Below are positions 29,584-41,445 of a DNA stretch of 64,000 nucleotides, one piece after another (within the stretch, counting starts at the first letter, position 1; each line of letters opens with the position of its first letter). The position numbers and the translations under genes are program-made. This stretch comes from Isochrysis galbana (lineage: Eukaryota; Haptophyta; Isochrysidales; Isochrysidaceae), in NCBI GenBank assembly GCA_018136815.1, contig CM030931.1:186001-250000 (forward strand). Direction: 5' to 3'. The notes under the pieces were generated by a model that was given only the letters and a program-made list of their open reading frames with translations, ran no database searches and had not been told where the DNA came from.

Positions 29584-31581
29584 ATGGAGATGCGCCGTCG
29601 CGTGCGCCTGCACTCGTGGCAGCCGGACGAGGCTCCCGCATACACGCTTCCTCCGTCCGACCTTGCGCTCCGCCAGATCCTGGTCTTCCTGAGGCATGGA
29701 GACCGCTGCCCCATCTCTCCATCTGCAGGTGAGGAAAGGGCATGGGGGGGAGGGGGGGGGGGGGAGCGGGGGAGGGGAGAGGAGGAGGAGGAATGGAGGG
29801 GGAGAAGGACGGAGAGGGAGCGAGGGAGAGTAAGCAGATAGAACAGTGCATGGTCCTAGGGAAGAGGAGGCCCCGAAGGGTGGGAGGAAAGGAGTGGGCG
29901 GGGGGAGGGGGGGGGGGGCTTTAGGGAGGGCGGGAAATATGAGGAAGGGCTGGAGGAGGGGGAGGCGGGGAAAAGGGCAAGCGGGCTTTCTAGACCGCAT
30001 GTAGTGGATGCGTGAGTGGTGGTCGCCTCGGCGTTCAAGTTTTTGTGGGAGAGGGAAGGAGAGGGGAAGCAGCGCTGGGGTGGCAGAGGGGTCCGGGGGG
30101 GGGGAGGGGGGGAGGGGGGGTTGAGATGTCTTGGTTCGGATAGCCGAGTAGGCTTAAGCCTGACTCTATGTTCCTCCCTTCACAGGTATGGGAGGAGGCG
30201 CTGTGAGCCTTGGAGCGGGAAGAGAGGAGCACCGCGAGCTTTGGGGAGAGCCTGGGGGACCTGGGGAGAGAGAAGGCGGAGCCATGCTTCATGGCAGGAA
30301 GAGAGAAGTGGCAGAGAGAGGGCACACCGTACTTCTCATACCTAGCTTCCATATTGCCCTTCACGCATCGCAGGCAAGCTGCATCTTGATCAGGACTTTT
30401 GGAAGTCAAAGCTGCCCTCGCAGACGGAGACTGAGCGGTGGGATGCGTTATTCCCGGTCAACGGACCTGCCGCACCTATTGATGCCCGTCAGAGCCCATG
30501 GGGATATTTGACGGCTGAGGGCGCGAGGCAATGCGAGGAGTTAGGCAAGGCGCTGAGGAGGAGGTATGGTGAGGCTCTGCGTGTGGAGAGCGTGCGCGCG
30601 ACCAACATTCGCAGGACGCAGCAGAGTGCGCAAAATGTGCTGCTCGGACTGCTCACGCCCGATGCGCGAGTCCAGCCAATGGTGCCCGTGAGCGTGAGAG
30701 ACTGGCCGAGGGAGACACTGGTGCCCAACACGCTCGCCTGCCCGCCGCTACGCGCTCTATTGCGTGCGGCAGCCAGGCCATCGACGACACCGCTGCGCGA
30801 GCATATTGCAGCTGCGCTTGGGTACGACGAGTCGGCCAGAGATGGGCGTGGCTTCCGCATCGACCAGGCGCGGGAGGTCCTCATGTGTCTGCAGGCACAC
30901 GAGGCGCATGCAGGTGGCTCTGACGTGGCGGGCCTCCCGCCCGGCGTGAGCATCGAGGACGTCGAGGCGCTGCTGGAGCTTAATTACGCAGAGTGGCAGG
31001 CCAAGTGGGGGAGCACCCTCGAGATGCAGCGGCTTGCCATCGGCGCGCTCCTGGGCGAGATCCGCCAGGCTATGGCCAAGGTGACACGGCGGCTGACTGC
31101 CAGCGTTGACGCTGCTGAGGACGAGGATGACGGGATCGAGCTCCATCTCTTCGCAGGGCACGACCTGACCATCGTGCCGTTACTCTTCGCGCTCGGCGCG
31201 CGGGATGGAAGTTTCCCACGCTACGCCTCCCATCTTGTCATCGAAGTTGCGACCCGGATCGATAGCGCCCGCATCCGCGCGGCCGGCGAGAAGAGCACGC
31301 ACGCCGATCACGCGTTCGTTCGGGTCCTCTACGACGGACGGCCGCTCCGGCTCACCGCGCATGGCTTCAGCGGGTCGGCGTGGCTGCCATGGCGAGCATG
31401 GCTCGCAATGCTCGAACCGACGGCACTCACCCCTGCGGAATATCGTGCCATCTGTGCGTGGGACATCGAGTCTGACTTTTCGGACCAGCCACCGCGCGTG
31501 GACGAATCACTCGAGGACACCCTCACCGGCGCCGGCAGGAGGTCGACCCTGAACCTTGCGCCGCCCGCATCCAAGCTCTAA
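29584..31581 (+). CDS. Histidine acid phosphatase (ACP6/PXYLP1-like)
   Basis: Two exons fit: 29584–29728 and 30374–31581, with a 645-base GT–AG intron in phase 1, for 450 residues. Exon 1 ends in the catalytic motif ILVFLRHGDRCP (phospho-accepting His). Exon 2 opens GKLHLDQDFWKSKLP and carries YLTAEGARQCEELGKALRRR, SVRATNIRRTQQSAQNVL (the second phosphate-binding Arg region) and LFAGHDLTIVPLLFALG (HD proton donor). This layout matches the lysophosphatidic-acid/2-phosphoxylose phosphatase branch rather than phytases. There is no signal peptide, so it is likely cytosolic or mitochondrial. GA-rich sequence precedes the start. Confidence 0.88.
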
Positions 31582-33072
31582 GCGTCACCATGGTTCGTGC
31601 ACGTCTGCTCGATTGTTGGTGCGCTCACCTGCATGCGCGCCTCGGTGGTGTGCTTCTATCGCAGCGGTGCGCCTTGTTGACTGCCAAAAATCTGTTGGTT
31701 CACCGCTCATATCCTCGCACACATGCTACTGATCTCTCGACGCCAGCTCGTGTGCCTCGAACCGTGGGGTTGGAGAGAGTGCCCTCGAGAGCCTTGAGCA
31801 ATCTGTATAGTTGGATGGGGCCTATTGCGCCCTTGAGGTCCAGGACACATCAGGCAACGATCGTCTCCTCGACCTCAGCATGACCCTGCATTGAGTGTGC
31901 GCTTGTTCGATCTCCACGAGCGGGACTATCGTGAGATCCTCGGTCCTCAGATTCTGTCGTGTGTGCGAGTATGCTGCCCTTTGCTAAGTGCCTCATCGGC
32001 TACGGGGCCGTCGAGAAGCTCGGCATGCTCATCACGGAGCCGTCACCTTCAGCAGATGGACTGCTTACACTTCACAATTGTACATCATGGTGCGCACAAA
32101 TGCATATGCACAGGAGCCACAGAGAGCAAGAGGAGAGGAGAGGACAAAATACAAGAGGAAGAAATAATATTGCAAAGATTATAAGAAAGCCCCGTACGCC
32201 CATCGAGGAATGCCCCCAGCCCCGGCGCCCGGTGTCCGGTGTGCGTTTCGCGTTTCATTGCTCATTGTCAGCTTTCAGCCACGCAATGGCAATGAAAAAG
32301 AAATGTAACGGGGAATATGGGCCCCTTCATTGAGCCGCGATGCTGCAGCAGGCTGCAGGCAGACGCGGGTGAAGTTGCGGATGGCAGATGTCCCCGCAAG
32401 CCCCTTGCGCCTTGCTGGGACCCTGTCAAATCCGAAATCTGCGGGGGCGGGCGTGCGGCGTGCGGGTCATCTGAGCGCCCCCACCCACTACATACTACAT
32501 CCACATGCAACTATGATCATGGCCGTCGGCTGGGCTCGTTGAGAGCTCGAAGGCTCGGCGTCCCGCACTCCCAATGTCGTTGAGGGAGTAGGGGTAGGAG
32601 TAGCTGCAGCGCGCGACGTGACGGCCCGGGATATTGTGGCCTACTGGGGCAACGCAGGTCGCGATTCATTCCGATAGAAGTGGCGCAGCAGCACTAGCAG
32701 CAGCGGTAGCAGTAGCAGCAGCAGCAGAACGGCGCCTATCTATTTCTATTTCTATTTCGATTTCGATTTCGATTTCGATGATTTGGATTTGGGCACACAT
32801 ATACATATATGGCGCCGACAAGCTCTCAGAGCGGGTGCTGAGTGCGAGCAGTGTCGGTCAGCACAAAAGAAAAGGCATACTCACGGGAATATGTGTATCT
32901 ACATATAGGAAGGAGATACTTTGACTTTGAGAAAACTCTGTTCAAGCCGCAGGAAGCAGAAGAGAAGGAGCGCGAGCGTATATTTAGGAAGGAGATACTT
33001 CCAAAAAAAGGTCCGAGCAAAGCCAAAGCCTCAGAAAGATTTGAGCGCGAGGAGAGAGAGAGAGGTGTGGCG
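31582..33072. other. Intergenic; TTTCGA microsatellite
   Basis: (TTTCTA/TTTCGA)n lies at 32740–32780 and GCAGCA-type repeats at 32690–32730. AGGAAGGAGATACTT occurs at 32908 and 32987. Frames such as 31959–32333 (+) are unsupported. Confidence 0.5.
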
Positions 33073-34017
33073 ATGAGCGTCGCGGCGGAGGTGGCGGCTC
33101 CTCGCCCTCCTTCTCGGCGGGCGGAGGCGGGCCGTTCGCGTGTGGTGGTGCTCCATCCTGTGGGTCTTGAGTCTTCCGACACGCTCGGCTACCGCCTGCG
33201 CGAGGCAGAGCAGCGAGAGGCGCGTGAGGCCGAGAGACGAGTGGCGGCAGAGAGACGAGCAGCGGAGGCCGAAGCCCTTCTCGCTCAGATGGGGCGGGAA
33301 CGCGCTGCGTCAGAGCTTGCTGTGCGGGAGGAGATGGCGTTATGTGAGGTGGAGCGACAGAAGACGCTCGCTGTCTACAAGGAGACGTGTGAAGCAGCTA
33401 GCAGCTTCCGGATCAGGGCGGAGCAAGAGCGAAGGTGGATGAGGGATGAGCTCGCCACGAGCGCGGTCCAGCACTGCTTGCTAAAGGCAGCGCTCGCCGA
33501 AGCCGAGGAGTCACGTGGCGCAGCCTCTGCACCCGCTCCCGGTCTTGCCGCGGCCTTGCGTTCGCGACTCACTTTGCGCGAGGAGGCCTTGGAGGAGAGT
33601 CAACGGCGCCTCGCACAGGTCGAGCTACATGCGCAGAGAGCAGTCTCACATGCAGAAGCGCGAATGGTCGCTCTGGAGGAGCAATCCAATATCGCGCTGA
33701 CAACGTGTCGGAAGGACCTCGCTGCTGAGCGAGCGCGTGTGAATCGGCTAGAAGAATTCGTGGTGTTGGCCGAGATGGAGCTGCAAAGCGCCAGAAATCG
33801 CATCCGGGAATTGGAAGTCGAGCTCCATCCTTGCCATGGGGAATCTTTCGACGACATGACGGATTCCAAGGTTGGCGGGGTTTCCATCACAGACCGTCAG
33901 GTGGGAATAGCGCTAGAGTGCGGAGCTGACCTTCCGCGGCAACCGACCATCTCGACAGAGTGGGGCGGCATGTCCTCGTCATTACAGCGGCGCGAAAACA
34001 GGCAAAGGCGCGTTTAA
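33073..34017 (+). CDS. Long coiled-coil protein
   Basis: The frame is open from 32842, but Met78 (base 33073) is the best start, because the preceding part translates an AT-rich leader. This gives 314 residues. After a Pro/Ala-rich head, a coiled coil runs from about residue 40 to 260 (LREAEQREAREAERRVAAER, then MALCEVERQKTLAVYKETCE, then RVNRLEEFVVLAEMELQSAR). A polar tail of 55 residues follows. There is no known domain; cytoskeletal or centrosomal roles are possible but not shown. A GA tract directly precedes the start. Confidence 0.6.
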   Translation: MSVAAEVAAPRPPSRRAEAGRSRVVVLHPVGLESSDTLGYRLREAEQREAREAERRVAAERRAAEAEALLAQMGRERAASELAVREEMALCEVERQKTLAVYKETCEAASSFRIRAEQERRWMRDELATSAVQHCLLKAALAEAEESRGAASAPAPGLAAALRSRLTLREEALEESQRRLAQVELHAQRAVSHAEARMVALEEQSNIALTTCRKDLAAERARVNRLEEFVVLAEMELQSARNRIRELEVELHPCHGESFDDMTDSKVGGVSITDRQVGIALECGADLPRQPTISTEWGGMSSSLQRRENRQRRV

Positions 34018-35998
34018 ACGTGCATGCGCTCCTCTCCTTCAAACATCCCTCAATAGAGTGGGCTGCCCGCTTAAGATCGCGTACTTTGTTGAATTACCCT
34101 CTCCGCATTGCCGTCGATCCCATGCACGACTTGCCGTCGACGCGCCGAACGCAGGAACGCGCTTCTCATCGTTGCGCATCCCTCACAAAATTTACACATG
34201 TGCGCTTTTCGCGAGGGCCACCCCCACGCCTTGCCGGCCCCTCCCGCCCTATCCCGCCCAGCTCGCTTGCTGCTCACGCTCTCCCACGCCCCCCGCCGCC
34301 GCTCGTCCTCGCCTGCAGCCATGTGTTGCTCCTTTGCCGCATGCCGCTTGCTGCCCTGCTCGGCGCCCTTCCCCTTGCGCCATTGTCACACACTCGTGTA
34401 GGGCAGCCAAACACTCATCTTAATAATACTACGCCCGCTTCCGTTCTGCCTCGCGCAGGCGGCCTTGCATACACGTCTCGCAGCCACACCCGCTTCCGTT
34501 CATCCTCCCTCCACCTGCCTTGCGGCTCGTCTCATCGGCCCTCGTGCTCTATCTATGGCTTAGGAATTCGGGTGCTTTCAGTGGCGATACCCTTCACACT
34601 ATGCCGGTAGGAGTGTCTCGCCTCCCCAATCGACCCTCGTTCGCCATTCGTCCCCAGTCCAAAATCCCAAATGGAGTTATGCCCGGCCCAATCCAGAATT
34701 TCATTCACACGACTTCCGGCGGGGAGGAGGGCGAAAGCGCCAAGCTAGCAGCCAGTGGCGCGTGGCGGTGCTTGTGCTTGCAAAGTAGAACGTAGAGTGG
34801 CCTAGAGCTAGAGCCCTGTGCCGTGAAGACAACGGTGTGGCCGCGCCGTGAAGACGACGCAAAAGCAAAACGCCCCGAACGAAATCGCATCATCCGTGCG
34901 CGATGCGAATGCGACACACTCATATCACATATCGCATAAGGCGGGAGCGAGCCGCGAGAGCCGAGAGGCGTCGCAACTCAGCGCCCCCTTGCCCCTTAGC
35001 CATTGGTCTTGCTTCTTGCTTGGGCCGGTGGGCGTCAGTGTCGAGCGGGCGAGCAATGGGCTACCCGGCACATTGCATAGGCAAACATCTATTGCTTTTG
35101 GTGGTGGTAAAGACTGAAGGCAAAGGCAACGTCGAACCTGCGACCTCAGCTATCATCTATCATGCTACGATATCACGATTACGATTACATGTAGTATCGA
35201 CAGTGAGTCAAAGGCTCAAAACTACGTGAGCCGGCGCGCACACGCCACAACACAGACGCATCACCACAGCCACACAACCATCGCACAAGAGTACCAAACG
35301 AGAATGTGCGGCGATGCTCGCAAGAGAGGATTGCGCACTCCGCTAAAAAGCCAGCCACGTTCGAGCACTCAGCTTCAAAAGGGTCGCCAACGTCCAAGTG
35401 GAATGCAACCCACATGCAGGGCGCCAGCAAACGAATGTACACATGCGGAAGCGAGACCAATAGGGCAGGAGTCGAACCCGGCCGAAAGCTGGTTGGCTCA
35501 CGGGTGGTAGCAAGGCAAGACCTGGGAAGGCAAGGCAGTGTGTGGTGTGCACACGGCGATGCTGAGTGGCCGCAGCCAGTCAATAGACCCACAACACAAA
35601 CAAAGTGAACAGCGCCGCCCCATCGAGGAATCGTAATGGCCGCAGCTGCCCCTCCGCCGGTCATTGGTGGTATCTAGTGCACACGTTAGGACTGCTTTCC
35701 CGAAGCACAAGATCACACGAAGGCAGAGGCGCACACGCGATGCAGCTTCTCGTACCCCCCTCCCACATTGTGCAACCTCCATTCAAGCTGAGTAAAGCCA
35801 TCCGCGCGAGGAACGGCTACGGCCGCAACTGCCCCTACAATCGTCATTGGCAGCACCCAGGGCACGCGTTTGAATCGAATGCGCCTGATGCAGATGATCA
35901 CCTGGCGGCGGGAAGCATAGGAGCGCTGTGGCTTCATGTCGCCCACCGCTAGCATGCCCGAGTACAAAGATGCACACTCTGCCACATTTACATCAGTA
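34018..35998. other. Intergenic, no supported gene
   Basis: Pyrimidine- and CA-rich DNA. On the minus strand, 35478–35468 reads GGTTCGACTCC, a perfect Pol III B box. No cloverleaf can be folded around it, so at most it is a tRNA-derived scrap. Confidence 0.5.
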
Positions 35999-37896
35999 TC
36001 ACTCTGAATCGACCTCTCTATCCGCAAAGAGGTCCGCCACTCCCACGCTGTCTGGCTGATCTCGCCAGTAGTCTCCGACGGAGGGCACCGGCGACAGCTT
36101 GAGCATATGCTCGGTCCGCCTCGGACGCTCGGGCGAAAACGCCGCACTACTCCTCGCCTCGTAGGCCGAGTGCGCTCGTTTCCGACCGTGGCCGCCAACG
36201 TCTGTGCTGCTGCTCGCGGTGTTGCCCATCAGCCCGCCGTCGGCCGAGGCCGCCCCGCCATGCCCTGAGGGCCCCGCCTGGCCCAAGTCCTCTTCCTGCT
36301 CTCCGTCCTCTGGGGTGGGCGACACGAGGAACACCTCGACCGGGCCTGCCTGCGACTTGAGGTAGATTTGATATCGCCGCTGCCCTTGCTCCATCCCCTC
36401 ATCCGGGTCGGGCACCTCGAGCGTGGTTCCCGAAGGCGCCTTGATCGCGATGACGGTGTCCGCATTGAACGAGGCGATCCCACGTATGTCCTCGTGTGTC
36501 ACGTAGGCGTGCTCCTGGTTAGCTGAGTCCTCCGCGAGGGCGCGAAGCGACGACTGCATCTGCTCGATGGCGTTGTCGAGCCACTGCTCGTTGGCCGCAT
36601 ACACGCGGATCTGTTCGCGCATGGAGTCGAGTTCTCTCTCGATGTCATTGGCGCCGTTGGGTCCCATGCCCTTCCACTACACGGGGATGGGTGAAGCCGC
36701 GTCTCAGACTGCCAGCAGCCGAGGGCAGGCGGCAGTGCTACCAAAGGTTGGATTGGCGCGCACCTGAATGATGTTCTTGGACTTCTTCTCGATGAGCCCG
36801 ATGCCCTCGAGCACGTTTGTGATATCATAGATGCGCCGCTTCTGGACATTCAGCTGCGTCGCCGCCTGGTTCAAGTCGAGCGAACCGTCGGGAGCAGTCT
36901 GGATAAGTGTGACAAACTTCTTCGTTAGCAGACCGAGACTGCTATCATACCGACACGTCTTTTGCTTCGGCATCGCCTGCAGCAGCGGGGAGCCGGGCAC
37001 GGCGTGAGGGCTGATCCAGCCGCGGCGTTTAACCAGCGGCCCAGCGTGCTGTCATGCTGGCCAGCGAGCACTTCGCCCGGCGGACCGGTCCCTCCCTCCC
37101 GCCTCGCTTCAGCCCGCCGTTCTCTCGATCTATTCCATTCATGTTCCACTCACTCTCCAACCCTCCTCGTACACCACTTCCTGATGTGCATCTTGGAGCC
37201 TGCGCCCTTGACCTCGCCTGTCTGCGTCGGTCTCCCCATCGCCCCCAAACCATCCTGCTTCCATCTGCCAGTATGCCGGCGTCTCCCAGCGTCTGCCCGA
37301 GTCTGTGCCTGCCTGCGTCAGCTGTTGCAGCACAACTCGCCCATCGGCCCTCACTCTCTGCTCTGCCTGCTCTACCACCTCCGCCTGCCCATCTCACGCT
37401 GCCCGTCGAGTCTGCGCAGTGGTGCCGCCCACCTCCAATATCTGTGTGCACCACTGCTTCCGCTCACTTCTTTGCCCTCCGTTCCACCGCCCGCTCCCGC
37501 TCCCCCCGCGCCGTCCCCCCTCTCCCCCCCTTCCCTGTCAGCGCTGAGCCCTGACTCCCCTTCTCTCCCTCTCTCTCACTTCCTTCTCTCTGCGTCGCTC
37601 TGCCTCTCTGCCTCTCTACCTGCCTGCATTCCTCCGCCCTCCCTGCCTCGCCCTCTCCCACCCTCCCGCTCCCGCTCCCGCTCCCTTTCTCCCTCTCTCT
37701 TCCCTTCCCTCCTTTCTCCTCTCTCCTCTTCTCTCTCTTCTCTCTGCTCTTCTCTCACCAGGTCCTCTGGGTTGGGCTTGATGTCGGAGTGCTGGTCGTC
37801 AGGTCCCATCTCGTCCTCCTCCATGTGATGCGACGACTGCGAACTCTGCAGGTTGAGGAGGGCGGACATGGCGCTTGAGTCGTGCGCCGTCGCCAT
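35999..37896 (-). CDS. E2F: E2F transcription factor
   Basis: Three exons fit: 37896–37759, 36976–36764 and 36676–35999. The introns are 782 and 87 bases, GT–AG and in phase 0, giving 342 residues. Exon 2 is the winged-helix DNA-binding domain ([19 protein letters not shown]…, [20 protein letters not shown]). Exon 3 starts with the dimerisation coil ([20 protein letters not shown]). The marked box follows ([20 protein letters not shown]…[17 protein letters not shown]). The C-terminus ends [16 protein letters not shown], a good match to the retinoblastoma-binding peptide (D-Y-x-x…G-x-x-D-L-F). It is therefore a typical, not atypical, E2F controlling G1/S genes with a DP partner. The large first intron is a CT/GA tract. 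Confidence 0.92.
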
Positions 37897-38211
37897 CGCG
37901 CGGGGGGAGGGGGGGGGCAGGGAGGGGGGCCAGGGGGGAAAAAGAGAGGGAAAGGTAGATGGCGAGGATACGTGAGAAATGCATCGAGTTTAGGTGAGAA
38001 TCGAGGAGGGAGAGGGCAGAGAGCGGCCGGCAGCACGCCTCGCGAGGCGCCGATGGCGGGAGGGTGGTGGACTAGGGGAGAGGTTAGAAATTACGTGAGA
38101 AGAGATTAAAGATGCCCAGTGGGCGCGGCGGGAGAGAAAGAGACGAGACGAGAGAGAGAGAGAGAGAGAGCCGGCGCCGGCAGGGGGGACCCCACCACCA
38201 GAAGAGGCGCG

Positions 38212-38255
<44 letters not shown>

Positions 38256-38595
38256 AGAGAAGAGAGAAGAGAGGGAGGGAGGGACAAGAGAAAATAGAGA
38301 GAGACGGGAGAAAGAGAAGAGAGAGAGAAGGGGAGGCGGGGAGGCGGGGAAGCAGGGGAACGAGGTGTCGCGCCACACTGATTGATTTGGGCACACGCTA
38401 TGAATACTACAGCAGGGGCTCGTTGGCGCGGGAGGACGCCAACAAGGAGAAAAGGTCCCGTCGGCACTCTGTGGAAGAGAGAGAGAGAGAGAGGGAGAGG
38501 GAGGGAGGGAGAGAGAGAGAGGGAAGGAGAGAGAGAGGGAGAGAGACAGAGAGAGAGAGAAGAGGAGAGAGAGAGGGGGGGGGGGGGGGGGGGGG

Positions 38596-38628
<33 letters not shown>

Positions 38629-38650
38629 CGAGAGCCTCTAAGAATATCTC
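37897..38650. repeat. Purine-rich tract upstream of E2F
   Basis: (GA)n and G-runs lie at 37900–37945, 38150–38340 and 38470–38630. On the E2F coding strand they are pyrimidine tracts. Confidence 0.85.
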
Positions 38651-38907
38651 TCTAGGGGGTGGAGGGGCGCGGGGGGGGGCAGGGACCTAACTACTTGAGA
38701 CAGTAAGTAGAGTCGGGGACCCAAGTCTTCTACAAAAGCACTATATTTAGAAGCAACTCCTCCCTACTCTTGACGAAACTCTAACGGTAGGACACAGGCA
38801 GTGCACTTTGTACTTTGTACTTTGTACCGTCCTTTCGCCTTCAGTTCGGAGGAATCAATGAAACATCTGCTCCTCCTCACCCCCATACGGAGTGACTGTT
38901 AGACCCA

Positions 38908-38970
38908 GGCTGATCTCACTCTTGGAGATTACCTGCGAGGGCGCACCGGCAGCGAGCAGCTAGCGCGGAT
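38908..38970 (+). repeat. Dispersed short repeat, second copy
   Basis: This is the partner of 12718–12776 (CTCACTCTTGGAGATTACCT and CTAGCGCGGA). Confidence 0.7.
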
Positions 38971-39187
38971 GTCGCATTCGCGAGCCTTTGCCTGTGCACT
39001 CTGCATGCTATTTCGGTATTTTCCGCTCAGCAGGGTATTTCGCTATTTTCCGCTCTACCGTTATGACCGCGATGGTAAATCATCGATCTTCGTTCTTATG
39101 TCTATACGTCTACGACGTCTCCACGCTTCTATCAATCACTATACACTTCATTCACTGTTGGCGGGTCTACCATTATATCTTATATAT

Positions 39188-40083
39188 CAAGGCTAGGGCT
39201 GACCATTAACGGGCAAGTTTTTTGAAAACCCATTTGTAGTTTTTCAAGGTCAGCACATTAACAGGTTGAGTTTTTTTCTGGGTGTTAACAGGTTGTTTTT
39301 GGGGTGTTAATACCCTGTTAGTGGCCATTAGCAGGTTAAACCCATTACAAGTTTTTACCCCAACGTTGGAATACATGTTTGGGGGGGGGATTCCCTTCCC
39401 CCCTCCCTTCCCACCGCCCCCCGACGCCGGGAGCTGTCCCCCCCCCCACCCGCGCCCTGCGCCTCCCCCCCGACGCCGACGCGCTCATGGGTAAGCGCGG
39501 ACCGCCATCGAAGCGCAAGGCGCCAAAATGGCCAAGCAATTCCTAGCTTCGCCGGCGTTGACCGCAGGGGTGGAGCGTGTGTTCTCGGCCGCAGGGAAAA
39601 TGCACGGTGATCTACGGATACTACTCTAGAGGCGTCTTTGTTTGCTATTTGCTAGTCAGAACACCGAGTGATATCGACACGGCACACGGCGTGTGTGGTG
39701 GTGTCTTGGTGTGTGGCTCTCGTGCTCTCGTGCAGCATAGTGTAGTGTGTAGTGCTCGTAAGAGGATGAATGCTATCTATGTACCATCTATAGTTACTAT
39801 CTACATTTCGATAAGTTGGTGGTGCGCGCGGAGCGCGGCCGCTCTGAACGCTCCTACCTATGCCTCCAGCGCCCAACGCGAGGTCAACTGCTGGTGTTCG
39901 GAGCCCCTCCCACAAGTGCCCATTAATGGTACAATAACGGGCAACTTTGAATTTCTCAGAGGGCCCAAACTCAGCACATTAACAGGTTTAGTTTTGGGCT
40001 GGGTGTAAACAGGTCAGATGTTGCCTATTACTGGGTATTAATGGTATTAACTTGTTAACGGGCTTAACCCAGCCCTAGCCTTG
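39188..40083. mobile_element. hAT-family transposon, 896 bp, deleted
   Basis: Perfect 14-bp terminal inverted repeats (CAAGGCTAGGGCTG at 39188–39201, complement at 40070–40083) are bracketed by an exact 8-bp target duplication, TTATATAT (39180–39187 and 40084–40091). This is the hAT signature. A subterminal unit, CAGCACATTAACAGGTTnAG, occurs near both ends in direct orientation. The centre holds a relic of the transposase C-terminal domain. The intact duplication suggests a fairly recent insertion. Confidence 0.92.
39528..39629 (+). pseudogene. hAT transposase dimerisation-domain relic
   Basis: Thirty-three codons before a stop include FLASPALTAGVERVFSAAGK, the conserved core of the hATC dimerisation domain (FLA-P-A-T-S-x-x-S-E-R-x-F-S-x-A-G), then MHGDLR. 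The catalytic core is absent. Confidence 0.88.
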
Positions 40084-40525
40084 TTATATATCCACGTGGC
40101 TAAGCATTTTCTACCTTCTACTAGAGGGAAAGGGAGTGTTTCAGCCGACACACGCGTCGTGTGTGCGGTCGCGAGAGCGAGAGGGTGTGAGCACCTTGTA
40201 CTGCTTCCCCTCTACCGGCCCCAAGGCGCAGGGCGCAGGCGGCGGCGCCGTGGGGGGGGGGGGGGGGAGTATCGCCGCAAGTTGCAGATGGATCTAAATA
40301 AGTACATATAAATAAATAGTACTTATACTTAGTTACTATTGTAATGAGTAATAAGAAAAAACAAAAAGTGTGTGAGTTTTATCAACAAACTTACAAACTT
40401 TGCACCAGCGGCTTGCCCTGCTCAAGGCGCGTTCAGAGCTCCAACTCTCGTCTGAAAATTTCGATCGCGATCGTTTTTCAGAGCAAGAAAAGTAACTTCC
40501 GTCTCTAGGCCGGCTGCACTCTAGC
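40084..40525. other. Intergenic, no gene
   Basis: AT-rich around 40290–40400. A G-run lies at 40253–40267. Nothing else is recognised. Confidence 0.5.
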
Positions 40526-40744
40526 CCTACCTACATGTGAAACATAGGAACAGTGTACACTGTTATTTTTCGGAGGTCGGAGGCCCAAATAAACCAAAAC
40601 CTATGTATTTCGCTGTTTAATTTCGCCCCCCCCCCCCGTACATCTGTGTTGACACTGTTCTTTCTGGTTTTTTTTTCGACGGCAAAAATCATACTGTTTT
40701 TGCTGTTTTGTTCCTAAGTTTGACTGTGTTTCACATAATGTAGG
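40526..40744. mobile_element. Small hAT-like MITE, 219 bp
   Basis: An 8-bp direct repeat, ACTCTAGC (40518–40525 and 40745–40752), flanks imperfect inverted ends (CCTACCTACATGTGAAACA against the complement of TGTTTCACATAATGTAGG). It has no coding content. Its end sequence (GTGAAACA.AGGAACAGTG) also occurs at 15.03 kb. Confidence 0.65.
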
Positions 40745-41445
40745 ACTCTAGCTGTAGCTGGCAGCTAGCTCCGAGCCCACCGGCTCCTGTCGATGATTTG
40801 GCTATTTTGGGCATCTGACAGTGGCGGGCGGCGGGCGGAGTGAGGAAAGGGAGCCGCGTTTGACCGGAGCAGAGCATCCTCTCTCTCCTCGAAGATCAGC
40901 CATCGCTTTTCGTGTGGATCGAGAAAGGGGCTCCCTGAAGTTTCGATAAATGAGCGAAAATTGAGAGAAAAGGGCGACACACAATGGGATGAAGGTGGAG
41001 GAGCAATCGTCCTGCGAGAAGTGGATGAAATCATACCGGCTACGTGAAAAAAGAGAAGAGTGAAGAGAAGGCGTAGAGCCTTGCTGCCTCTCTCGACCCC
41101 TCTCTTCTCCCCCTCCTCTCCGCCCGCGCGCCGCCGCCGCCCGCCCCACCCCCACCGCTCTTCCCCCTTTTCTTTCTGTCTTTCCCTGCTTGCCGCCCTC
41201 CTCGGTGCACCTCCTCTTCCGCCACCCCTCTAGTCCCCTCGGCCCTTCCTCTCGCGGTCCGCGTTAGCCACTCAGAGAGAGAGGGAGGGAGGGAGAGAGA
41301 GAGAGAGGAGGGAGAGGGAGACAGAGAGCGAGGGAGAAAGAAAGGGAAGGAGAGAGAAGGAGGGAGGGAGGGAGGGAGAGAGGGAAGGAGAGGGAGAAGG
41401 AGGGGGAGAGAGAGAGGCAGGAGGAGGGAGGGAGAGGCGCTGCTG
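40745..41445. other. Leader of the synergin-like gene; GA tract
   Basis: Bases 41275–41440 are a GAGGGAGA-type purine tract on the coding strand. No gene is supported before it. Confidence 0.6.

Noticed and set aside
28724-30000. Long minus-strand Ser/Pro/Leu ORFs
   Set aside because: They are translations of GA/CT microsatellites and antisense to the phosphatase first exon.
35468-35478. tRNA gene suggested by a perfect B box on the minus strand
   Set aside because: No A box or foldable acceptor, D and anticodon arms at the right distance. A similar weak match at about 35132 also fails.
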